A DNA stretch of 64,000 nt from positions 1,116,075 to 1,180,074 of the forward strand of contig NW_006767436.1 of NCBI RefSeq assembly GCF_000264995.1. The letters run 5' to 3'. Position numbers and translations under genes: made by a program. The notes below the pieces were generated by a model, which was given only the letters and a program-made list of their open reading frames with translations, was not told the origin of the DNA and did not search any database. Shown piece by piece: positions 1 through 10,978 of the stretch (position 1 is the first letter of the stretch; every line of letters starts with the position of its first letter). The stretch comes from Punctularia strigosozonata HHB-11173 SS5. Lineage: Eukaryota > Basidiomycota > Agaricomycetes > Corticiales > Punctulariaceae.

Positions 1-479
1 TATTCCTTCTAACTCCTTGATTCATAATCCTGACCCACCTAAGTGGGTCGGTCTTACTCATCCTTGTGCCCTGCATGTGATTCTCTTGTACTATTCTTGG
101 ACCATGGATTTGTGTATATAAGACCCCTGTAGCTCGCCCTAAGTCCCCATCTCGACCTCTTGTGTCTTGGGGACTTAGGTGAGTAACCGTCTCTGTATTA
201 AATACTATACTAACTTGTGTCTTGGGGACTTAGTGTGTGACCTTGAGTCCATTAGGTGCCCATTGCGTCGCTGTCGACCTCGTGTCCAGTGACCTTGAGT
301 CGAGCTCAGCTCCTCTTTCTTCGCGTGTACTCTTGCCTATAGTAAGTGTCGACGACGCTGCCTTTCCTACCGACTCTACCCGATTACTTGGACATTCCAG
401 CTGTCTAAGTAGTTGGTAACCCCAACGGGCGCTCCCCTGCACGTCGCTCGTCACAACCTCCTTACCGGGCTCGTATGCG
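1..479. other. Upstream part of KDZ transposon region
   Basis: No complete gene is recognised. The transposase reading frame is open upstream of the first solid motif (RCPLCFGG, about 513), so the missing N-terminal exons may lie here or left of the window. A TATATAAG string lies at 115-122. The sentence-like phrase CTTGTGTCTTGGGGACTTAG occurs twice (about 159-178 and 213-232), and GTGACCTTGAGTC also twice (237-249 and 289-301). The repeats hint at transposon subterminal DNA, but no terminus was identified. Confidence 0.4.
138..179. repeat. 12-bp inverted repeat with 18-bp loop
   Basis: CCTAAGTCCCCA at 138-149 pairs perfectly with TGGGGACTTAGG at 168-179. A third copy of the right arm (TGGGGACTTAG) follows at about 222-232. 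It sits upstream of the KDZ transposase, so it may be a subterminal transposase-binding hairpin; that role is inference. Confidence 0.6.
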
Positions 480-3196
480 CAGGGAGGAAAGCCGAGCTCG
501 TATCTACGATTGCGATGCCCGTTGTGTTTTGGGGGCCCGGCCACAGGCAGCGAGAGAGAATCCAAGGAGTGCGTTATTGCCAGTGACCGGCTGATTCCGC
601 TTCTGACACTCTCCAGATACGACGTGATTGTATGCGTCGATGCTTGTTTTAGCCAGAAACGCCGTGCTGGCCCGCGTGATCCAACTAAAAGCCACCCCGA
701 CACCATGTTCATGTCCGAGGCCGAGGTTAAAGCTATGGAGGAATATGTGTCAGAGCGCCGAAGCCAAACTGATTCACCGCAGAACAAAAGTGGGACTCAA
801 GGGAAGAAAAGAGCAGCCCCCAACGCACGCCCTGACGACAACGCAATGGTAGAGCCTGATAAATGTGAGGGTCCTCTTCAGGTGCCGAACTCGGTCCTCG
901 ACGGTTGTGAAGCGTCCTTCAAAGCTGCCGACGAACAACGCGAGAAGGCAAGCACCACCTTCTTCGACGACACCGGACTCGTAGCTCTCATCTGCCGACA
1001 CGATTGCGTACTCTGGATGATCAATATGACCAGTGCCGGAGAACGCCAGCACTACGCGCTTGCTCTGATCGACAAGCTCTTCCAACACATACCGACTACA
1101 TGGCATGCCGGCGTATTGTACGATATAGGTTGTCAAATTCACCGGAGCGTCTACAAATGGGACTTCTTATGCAACATCCGTGATCGTATTACTTTTGCAA
1201 TATCCGTATTCCATGCTTACGGGCACCAATGGGTGTGTCAGCTCTGTTATCATCCACGGAAATGCGATGGCTTTGGGTTCAGCGATGGTGAAGGTGCTGA
1301 ACGGTTTTGGAGCGCCCTCGATCATCTCATCAGAATTTTAAGAGGAAGCGGTGTAAGGTTTCATTGCCGTAGTCGTATCTGATCACTGACGTGGACATCT
1401 AGTATTTCCAACGACTCTACCTCCTAGATTGCCAAGCTCACCATATTATACTCAAACACTTGTTAAATCTTGCAGTGTGGCTAGCAAGGAGGCACGATAC
1501 ATGCCGGATACGATTAATTGAAGCCGAAAAAGATTTACGGGAGTGCGGTGTTGATGAAGACTCACTTCGCGCGGAATGGATCAATCAGCGGGACGCCCAG
1601 ACAAAGCCTATGCCAAGTATGCATTATCCAACATTTTCGTCTTTTTCTTATACTCCTTTGTAGGGCAATCGAAGAATGCTGGCGCGAAGTACGTCGAGGC
1701 TATCATGGCACTCGAAGAACGTATTCGAAACCTTGACATTGCCATCACCGCCGCCGACGCCAACCCCATGGACGGGGATGCGTTCCAGTCTTTGGATTGC
1801 CAGACTGTACTGGAAGACGACCGAACGAACGCACGGAGGAGGCTTGCTAAACTCGAGGGCTTCCTGGATGAACCGTCTCGCCAGAACCTTGACGCATTGC
1901 GGAAGGACAAGTTCCTTGGCCGTAAAGCAAACGCACTCGCTCTTAAAACACGGCTTCGGAACCGGCTGCAGCAACGCAAATTTGAATTTGGCCGGATCGA
2001 GCAGTTGCGCCATGGACATTCGTCGGGTGAGTTCACGTCTGGGCCATGAATTGGAAGCTAAATCTTGGTGCAGAGCGTAAGCTACAAGGCCATGTCGCGA
2101 ATGCTATTGCAAAGCGCGAGTCTTCCATCACGACCGTCGTACGAAAATACAACGCGCTGTGTAGCGAGATGACTGCCATGATCCGGAAGGGCGAGGCCCC
2201 CCGGGGAGCGGTGGCTCCTACGCCTATCGATGTGTCCACTGTTTGGACTCTCGACGTGGACGATCCGATCTGGCAAGATACTGGGCTCTTGGACGACGAG
2301 AAATGTGACTCTTCTGCGCCTCGTTGGCTTGCCGACAACTCGGTTCGAAAAGGGATACGCGCAATGCTCGAGCGCGATCGCTGCCAAGAAGAGATGGCAC
2401 GCATCTACAAGGAGCGTGCAACAATGCAATTCTGGATCAGGGAGGAATGGGCTGCGGTGGAAAAAGCACGCGAGGCCGTAGGTAAACTTGAGAGGTTATT
2501 TCTCGGCACGATTGCAATGTTGACGTGCTTTAGATCTCAGCCCGGGTATGGTTTATCAGATTCAGATTCGTCGGGAAAGGCTCTTGCATCTTGCTGTTGT
2601 CTGGCGTCGCCGAGCGGGTCATATCCCGCCGGCACAACCTCAGCCCGACTCCTGGGGCCCTACTAACGACGAATTAATTGCTGCCATGCAGTATGAGTAT
2701 ATGGAATCCACTGCGGACCAGCCGCTACTGCCGGGGCAGTTGGGACATACAAGCTCTATAGATGAATCGGACGACGAAGACCCTGATGACTACGAAGATG
2801 TGGATGGCGAGATTGTTTGTCTTGAAACCGAGGATAGCTCTGATGGTGGGGAAGATTTCGATATCGACCTGGAAGTATCTCCAACAAAGTCTCGGTTCCT
2901 CGGTAGGTGCTTTCCGCTCTTCTCCGCGGTTTTGTATCGAGCTTTACGTGACAGATCACCTTTCGTTGCTGCATGCACCAGGATCTGTTACACCAACGCC
3001 ACGACAAAGGACAGTGACTCGAACCTCCAAGCCACCCAAAGTGCCGACGTTCCAGCATCCTCTCCCAGCCTTGAGATTATTCCCCATTGCAACACCTTCA
3101 CACTCGCAAGGCACGAACAACTCTCAGTCACCTCCATCTGCGGGTGAATATCAGGACGTCTTCGTAACCCCAAAGCGGCAACGTCGCAATGTTTGA
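480..3196 (+). CDS. KDZ (CxC1-type) transposase, N-terminus unresolved
   Basis: Transposase of the Kyakuja-Dileera-Zisupton superfamily, a DNA-transposon group expanded in mushrooms. Seen in order: RCPLCFGG, then DVIVCVDACFSQKRR with an acidic pair typical of the first catalytic region, a linker, TGLVALICRHD, MTSAGERQHYALALID, YDIGCQIHRS, FHAYGHQWVCQLCYHPRK and FGFSDGEGAERFWS. This block is the conserved KDZ core. A helical, charged region follows and then an acidic tail rich in D/E. Introns that keep the frame: 1353-1402, 1617-1663, 2027-2073, 2482-2533 and about 2903-2982; the stop is at 3194-3196. From the core onward I see no break, so it may be recently active or spliced and intact. The usual N-terminal several hundred residues are not visible, so the gene is either cut off at the window edge or truncated. 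Family call is strong; start is unknown. Confidence 0.85.
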
Positions 3197-4909
3197 ACAG
3201 GATTGGCATTGTATGTTGGTTCCAACACTTGTATTATGAGCTGTCGGGACGAATGAATTGCGTGGACTGCCTCCATCACCAGTTAACGCAACGACACACC
3301 CGATCGCGATTCATGCCAGGGAGTCACAGGGAGTCACTGGCACAACAGGTGGCAGTGTACACCCGCAAGCTTGTCTGCGTCTTCACCTCAGCCACCCCTC
3401 TGACGGGCTCTAGTAAGGTGGATTCCCCGCCCCGATTGAACCGCCTTCGAAGGCCTGCTAGCAGGGTATCTCCCACTTTTGCTGGTACTTCCTGCGCCGG
3501 GCGGCATCCGGGCTGCTCGCGGTAGGGGACATCCCAGACATCCACCGGTCCCCACAGCGTCCTGACAGCAAGTACCAGGCCAATGCAGCATACAACACGT
3601 ATCCCGACGGCGGTACCAAATCCTCTTCGGATCGTTCCCGCAGGACTGGACATATTATCAATAGACTATAAAACATATCTACAGACACGCATCCGTAACT
3701 GTGTTGAGTTCATCTTCTGCGACGTCGAGTCAGTTGGCACGAACTTGTTGCCAGCGTTATATTCTCCCTTGGTACGTACCACTACTTCGGCGCCGGAGCT
3801 GAGTGGGCGGAGCTGGATCGTCTTCTCGCCCCTTTTGCCTCTTGGCCTCTCTGTGAACTCTCAGACTGCGACATCGCTCTACGCAATATTTCCTGTGCCA
3901 ACCTTCTTGGGGCTCGTATTCTGGCCACGGCCAGCATGCTGGATTCATCACCTGGATCAAAGAAGGCACGGACACGGTCGACTCGATTCTCAACATTGGA
4001 CGTCAGTGGGACGTACCATCGATGATACCCCGCCTGAATTGAGCAGGGGTCCTCGTAAGGAGATATCGTCATTCAGCAGCCCATACACACCGGCTCAAAG
4101 TCCCGCGGGATCCCCCATCCCAACTGGCTGATCGCGCGATCGTCCGGATGCTACACCTGGAATGCAACAGGTACGTACCAGGCGGTGACTTGGGAATGGG
4201 AGGTCAGGTTCAAGAACATCGTGCCTGTCATGATCGAGGAGTGGTACGTACCAGTGTGCTGGGGCGCTTCGCTGGGACATACCATAGAGCGACTGCTGCC
4301 ACCAGCAACGCACGCTGCGATGTCTCAGGACCACCAGAGGTTCGATGGTACTTACCAGGATGGGTCTACGCACTGGTACGTCCCTCACCTTTCATTCAGG
4401 CACTGGGGTCTTCTAATCCTGGCACGAGCCGTTTTGGGACGTACCAATGTTCGCTCCGTACGCCTGGGGAGCGCCATCGGTGCTTCCATCAGGTAACACC
4501 ATCCCTGGGATCTTCCCTGTGATGAAGGAGGGTACCGGCACCTTGATCAACGTTTTGGGACGTACCTCGCTGCTCAACGGCCCCGTGGTGCATCGCTGTC
4601 ATATTTCACTTCACCACAGGCCGTCTGACAGAGAAGGTACGATGTCCCAGCTCACGATATGGTGCACCCCAAGGTTCATTGTGCGGAAGCAGAACGGTAG
4701 TTACAGGTTTCCACCAACAACATAGGTATCATGATCCTATATGTTATCTTGTGTGCAATGAACTATTCTCGATGTGACATCACTCGCCGTGTAATCAATC
4801 AGTACAACGTATGGATCGTAGTGTTGTATGTAGATGCCAAGTATAGTTGTGCAATACACTGAGTACACTCAGTATTGCGGCCTCGCACAATGAGGACCAC
4901 CACTAGATC
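3197..4909. other. Gene-poor stretch with recurrent GGTACGTACC-like motifs
   Basis: No convincing gene. A 10-bp tandem direct repeat AGGGAGTCAC x2 lies at 3318-3337. From about 3770 to 4650 a near-palindromic 12-mer recurs: 3771-3780, 4007-4018, 4170-4180, 4242-4253, 4273-4284, 4346-4357, 4374-4385, 4434-4446, 4555-4566 and, inverted, 4636-4649. In forward frames it reads WDVP/WYVP or GTYQ/GTYH, for example FWDVPMFAPYAWGAP near 4433. The surrounding frames are short and broken, so I read this as either a decayed repeat-rich coding gene or a cluster of binding sites. 4650-4909 is AT-richer and holds nothing I can name beyond the promoter of the next gene. Confidence 0.45.
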
Positions 4910-7900
4910 ATGTCTCCCTTCGTCGAGCATCTGAATACTTTGACCGTGTCAAGTGAAAATAATGCTTCAGATCTGCGCGTGGCAGAAGAATGGACGAAGT
5001 CTGTCACATTGCTCACGAAGTGGATCGCGTCCAGTAACTTACATGCATGTTTGAAGGGTCTCGGCGGCTGATGGCGCTTGTACGAGAAAACCACCACTCG
5101 TCCCCGCGCAGAAACAAACTGAACATCTACGCGTCGCGCAGCTTCCTCGGAAGACTGGGCACAGGTTGATAGCGATTCATCTTGGTCCTCAGTCGTCGAC
5201 GCTTTCCGGGCTTCTACGAGCAAGCAACATGGCTTGTCTCCAATACTATCAAAGCTGGTATCGTGAGTACCTTGACGTTTAATAAGGCCAGAGATACATA
5301 CTGAGAACGTCACAGACAACCCTCTATCGCTCGTATATTGCCTTCGTTACACCAGTTTTTGTCGTCCAACCGGCCAAATGAAGCAATTTCCGAAGAGCTC
5401 GCGGAAATGCTTGGTTTCGATAATCTAGATCTTGTAGCGAACCTGTTAGAAGAGCGTTCTACTATCCTTGCCGAGGTCTGCCTTCCTGCTTGATTCCTCT
5501 GTCAAATCGCATCCGACGTCCATCAACAGCTTCCGCGTATCATCGAGGTACCTGCAATTATTAGTGATGCGAGGTCGGAAGATTCTCTCAGAAAAACTAC
5601 CGAAGCCAACGGTGAGGCTCATATCGTGCGTACCGAAGCCCTTTCTCAACTGCAGCGCGATTTCCTTTAGATGCGCCAATCATTCTGGATCACAAGGCAC
5701 AACGAAGGCACATCGAAGAGACTCTTAAGGCAAATGCCTCTAGGCCTCTTTGGACAGGTGTGGCCGTGAGTATGACACAGACGATGTTGATCTTGTGACT
5801 GGTGGATGTTAAGCCATATCACAATTGTAGGCCCCCGCCCCTGAGGTTCTGCCTCATGTGTACACTTCTGCCTTGATGGTGCAGGGTAATGTACTCTCCC
5901 AATACGGTAGCAAATATACGCTCCCGATTGGTACTACGCGGCATGATCATGAGGTTAGTCATGCGTTCGGGGTTCATCGCGCCCTACTGTGGACTTATGC
6001 TTTACGGCGCCTTAGGACTACGAGGAGGTTATAATACCCCCAGCCAAGCCTGTGCCGCCGCGAGCAACAGAAAGGCTAATGCGTGTGGATGAGTTGGATG
6101 AATTGTGCAAAGGATCGTTCCCCGTACGTGTCCATTTATCCTTTTGAACAGAACTATCGCTGAGATCTAGTAGGGTTATGAGAGTCTGAATCGTATACAG
6201 TCAATCGTGTACCCTACAGCCTACGGTTCGAACGAGAATATGTTGGTATGCGGTGAGCTCTACGACCAATTTCCCTAGACAACCAAGTAAAATCGCTTAT
6301 CAATGTCTTCGATTGCAGCTCCTACGGGCGCTGTATGTATACCTGCGATATAATAACGCGCTCACTTACTGAACTGTGTTCCAGGGCAAAACAGATGTAG
6401 CGATGTTGACTGTCCTTCGTGTGCTTGACCAAAATCGGAACAAAGAATGCATCAAACCGAGCTCACTTGCTTGGACGATCAACAAAGGAGACTTCAAGAT
6501 CATTTACGTGTGAGCAACGAGGAAGCATGGTCGAGATTCAGAATCTCACAACGAGGTGTAGTGCTCCCATGAAAGCTCTCGCATCCGAGATCACGCGGAA
6601 GCTCGGTAAACGGCTCAAGTGGCTGGGTATCAATGTTCGAGAACTGACGGGTAGGCTCATATCCTCAGAGCAGTTCTGAATATTTACGGTTGAGTCAAGG
6701 TGATATGCAGATGACAAGACAAGAAGTTTCTGAAACCCAGATCATTGTGACCACGCCTGAGAAATGGGATGTGGTTACCAGGAAGCCCACGGGAGAAGGA
6801 GAGATTGCTTCAGTATGTCAAATGAACTAAACGTCAAGGAGGCTGTGTTGAACCATTGGACAGAAAGTCAAACTCCTGATTATCGACGAGGTCCATTTGC
6901 TTAATGACGAGCGCGGGGCAGTGCTCGAAACCATCGTGGCTCGCACTCTGCGGCAGGTACAAATATTGTTTCAGGTGAGAACGCTTCAGTACTCATGTTG
7001 GCCAGGTCGAATCAACCCAATCGGTCATTCGGATCGTTGGGCTTAGTGCCACTCTTCCAAACTATGTCGACGTCGCCGAATTCCTGAGGCATGGTATTCT
7101 CTGGGTCACTCTGCAATGTGCTCACCGGCGCTGCTCATTTTGTCAGTGTCTCCAAGCAAACGGGGCTCTTCTATTTCGACTCCTCCTTTAGGCCTGTTCC
7201 ACTCGAGCAACATTTCATTGGCATTCGCGGCAAATCTGGCAGCGCCTTGCAAAGGAAAAGGCTCGACCAAACCACCTATCACAAAGTTGAAGAACTCGTC
7301 AACCGGGGCCATCAGGTCATGGTCTTCGTTCATGCTCGTAAAGAAACAGTCAAGTCCGCGCTGGCGCTACGGGAGGCGGCTTTGGCGGAGGGAATCCTGG
7401 AACATTTCAGTTGCGAAGATCATCCTCATTGGTCGAAATTTCGGAGCGATATTGGGCAATCAAGAAACAAGGAGATGAAGCAACTGTTTGACAACGGCTT
7501 TGGTATTCATCATGCCGGCATGCTTCGGTCCGATAGAAATATGATGGAGCGCATGTTTGAAGCTCGGGCGATAAAGGTTCGAATCACATGTTTGAAATGT
7601 GTAGAGCTAACCAAGATACATGCAGGTTTTAGTATGTACTGCGACCCTTGCTTGGGGCGTGAACCTGCCTGCACATGCGGGTCTGTACCTCGCAATTTGT
7701 TTTCTTTCCTTCCGCTGGATGCTGACAAAGACTTTGTATAGTCATCATCAAAGGCACTCAGGTGTACAATAGCTCCAAAGGTTCTTTTGCGGACCTATCA
7801 GTACTGGACGTACTGCAGGTATTCGGACGTGCTGGTCGTCCCGGACTGGAAGATAGTGGCGAGGGCTATATATGTACCACGGACGACAAACTGGATCACT

Positions 7901-10900
7901 ATCTGAACGCGGTCACGTCGCAAAATCCAATCGAGTCACAGTGGGGCTCTTCAGCGATGGTGATGATGCCACTCGGTCTCACAATCATTGAACAGGTTCA
8001 CAGCAGGCATGGTGGATGCTCTGAACGCCGAGGTTGCTCTTGGCACCGTTGCCAGCGAAGCTGACGCGATACAGTGGCTCGGCTATACGTATTTGTTCGT
8101 ACGAATGCGCAAAAACCCGTCCCAATACGGTAATATAGCCCACGTCGCATGACACCACAATATCCTCATTGGGCCCCACAGGTTTACCCCGTGAGGAGCC
8201 TGCGGACGATCCTCAGCTAATCAACAAGCGGAGGCAACTTGTAACAAGCGCTGCTCGCCAACTTCAGGAGGCCAGAATGGTGGCTTACGATGACCAAAAG
8301 GGCACATTGACCATTACAGACCTTGGCAGGATTGCCGCAAGATATTACATCAGGGTTGCTTCAATCGAAATATTCCACAAGCATTTCAAGGCCGAGATGA
8401 CAGAGGCTGACGTCCTAGTGATGCTCAGCATGAGTACCGAAGTCGGTGTTGATAAAGTGTTTGCACGAACCTTACTCACACAGCCTTGCAACAGTTTGAC
8501 CAGATACAATTGCGGGAATCAGAAATAGAGGAGCTGGAGAGACTGAATGAGGGCATACCTTGCGACGTCAATCTGAAGGTTCGGTCGATGGTTCTGTGCA
8601 GACATCTTATGAAAACCCTCTTTAGAGCCGCGCCGTCACGAGCCAGAATAGCGGCCCCAGCATCGACAATAGTCAGGCCAAGGTCAACATCCTCCTTCAA
8701 GCCTACATTTCAAACGCATACGTTGACGATTTTGCACTGGTCTCTGACATGGCCTACGTTGCCCAAAACGCGGGTCGGATTGTTCGCGCCCTTCTCGAAA
8801 TGGCAATTAGCCGCAAGTGGGCTAGCGTCAGTGCCACGCTCATGGGCATGAGTAAAGCCATCGAAAAACGCATGTGGCCATTCGAGCAGCCCCTCAAACA
8901 GTTCCCACTCAAGGCGGAAGTATTGTACGGATTAACCCAGTATGCGGACCAGTATACCCCCGCAGAGCTATCCCAGATGCAAGCAGCGGAACTTGGTCAG
9001 CTCATCCATCTCAACGAAAGGCATGGAGCGGCTCTCCTGTCTGCAGCGCAGCAATTTCCTACAGCGCGCATTACCTACAGACTCCGACCTCTTGGATTTG
9101 ATATCTTGAGAATCGCTACCGGGATAGAGAGAGCCTTTAGTTGGGCAACGAAACTCCATGGCTCGGCAGAACCCTTCTGGATCTGGGTGGAAGACGAGGA
9201 GGGTGTTTTCATACACCAATCCGCATATCTTACTTTTAGAGAAGGGTCCAGCTATCTGAATGCGGATTTCATCATACAAATTCCTCTCGGTCAAGTCCCA
9301 TCGTCAGTAACAATTCGCTTCGTGTCGGACAGGTGGATGGGGGCGGAAGAGGAAGTTAGGGTCCCGCTGGACACGCTAGCGATGCCAACCCCGTTCAACG
9401 GCCACACCCGTCGCTTGGATCTCCCGTTTCTTGGTCCTTCAATTTGTGGTTACCCTCCGCTTCAGCGTGCGCTCACTCGTCGATTGTCTAGCTTCAATGC
9501 TATACAGACACAAGTGGCTTGGAGCCTTCTACAAACGAGACAGCACTCGTTGCTGTGCGCACCAGCCGGTAGCGGCAAGTCTTCAATGTCGCACGCCTCG
9601 ATTCTGTACGTTTTCGTACGGCCGCTACACACCGCTCAGCTGAACAGCACGTTAGGCATACCCTAGTTCAAGTTCCGGATACGTGGGCATTGCTCGTGTC
9701 TCCGACAAGGAGTTCTGCTTTGGAAGCGACATCGGACTTACGACGACTGTCTGCTGATCTGGGAATATCAGTAGAGCTCATCCAGGACACATCCGTATTC
9801 TCCGATGTCGAAAGGACAACGATTCGCGTAGTAACTGCAGGACCCCTATTGGAAGCATTCTCGCGTCAACCACCGCGGCAACTGTTGGCCTCCCTCCGTC
9901 TGGTCGTACTTGAGAACCTCGAAGAACTCGACCCCACGTACGAGCTCGCCATTGCCGAGCTACGTCACGCGAGTTGTTCAACGGCGACACGATTTATCGG
10001 GGTGTCCAATTCCTTGGCAGATCCCAGGGACGTTGCAAGCTGGCTTGACGTCGACCCGTTCGCGCTGCACAGTTTCCGACCCCGAGATCGTGATCAGGCA
10101 CTCAGCCAGAATATCCAGTCCTTCAACATCCCGCAGCCCGCTGCTCTCATAAAGGCCATGGCAAAACCCGCGCATGCAGCTATCTGCGAGGCATCCACTA
10201 ACGATGGAGCTATCGTATTTGTACCTTCTCGCGGACAATGCAGGTCAATCGCGACGGATCTCAATACTCAGGCGACGCTGAAGAACCCGACCGGGCGAGG
10301 GTACCTGACAGCACATGTCTCTGACAACCACCTGGAGTACTGGAAGGCACTTTTACAAGACAAAACATTGTACGACCTCATCAGTCGAGGAATCGGGATC
10401 TTCCATGACGGCATCCACAAGGCGGATAGGAAACTGATGCTCGATCTCTACATTGAAGGGCACCTGAGGGTCCTCATCATACCGCGCGAGGCATGCCGCA
10501 CTGTCCCAATCCGTGCAGCCGTTGTGGTCGTCATGGGAACACAGTCTATCCAATACGATCCGTCCACTAGGAAACGCCACACAACGGAATACAGTGTTCA
10601 GGATATCGTGCGGATGCAGGGACTTGCTGTTCGGCACAACCTATCCGGTCATTTTTACCTCTTTTGTCACACCGAGAGCAAAGACGCCTATACCAGGTTC
10701 TTGGAGGATGGAATACCCTTGGAATCTAGGCTACTTGAGACAGATCACCTTCAAAAATGGTATAGGTCCCGTAAACAGGCGGGTACGATAACGGACAAAG
10801 ATCAAGGAGTGAAAGCATTAAGCTGGACTTTGCTCACGAGGCGTATTGCAAGCAATCCTGCTTACTATGATATCGAATCCTACTCCGGAAACGACAACTT

Positions 10901-10949
10901 GTCACGCATCATAGACAAATTAGACGAAGCATCAATGTCAGCACCATAG
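4910..10949 (+). CDS. SLH1: Ski2-like RNA helicase SLH1 (ASCC3 homologue)
   Basis: Large double-cassette helicase of the RQC-trigger/ASC-1 complex, which splits collided ribosomes. About 20 short introns; spliced product roughly 1,650-1,700 residues. Visible in order: N-terminal helical part ([37 protein letters not shown]); cassette 1 with Walker A APTGAGKTD (split by introns near 6330 and 6385), [13 protein letters not shown] box [60 protein letters not shown] and VFGRAGRPG; winged helix and first Sec63 unit ([19 protein letters not shown], then an Ig-like part to about 9390). Cassette 2 keeps CAPAGSGKS, but the DExH position reads ENLEEL, motif VI reads [12 protein letters not shown], and the protein stops just after the start of the second winged helix. 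The 4910 ATG gives a plausible N-terminus; the exons between 5035 and 5365 are least certain. Convergent with BNA3, stops only 29 bp apart. Confidence 0.93.
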
Positions 10950-10978
10950 CACTCGGACTATCTCGTGTAGCAGCAAGT

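Noticed and set aside
1-3196. Terminal inverted repeats for the KDZ element
   Set aside because: Only an internal hairpin and direct repeats were found; the left end probably lies outside the window.
4903-5319. 138-codon minus-strand frame over the SLH1 start
   Set aside because: It overlaps the first exons and introns of SLH1; no domain, and codon use resembles the antisense of a coding exon.
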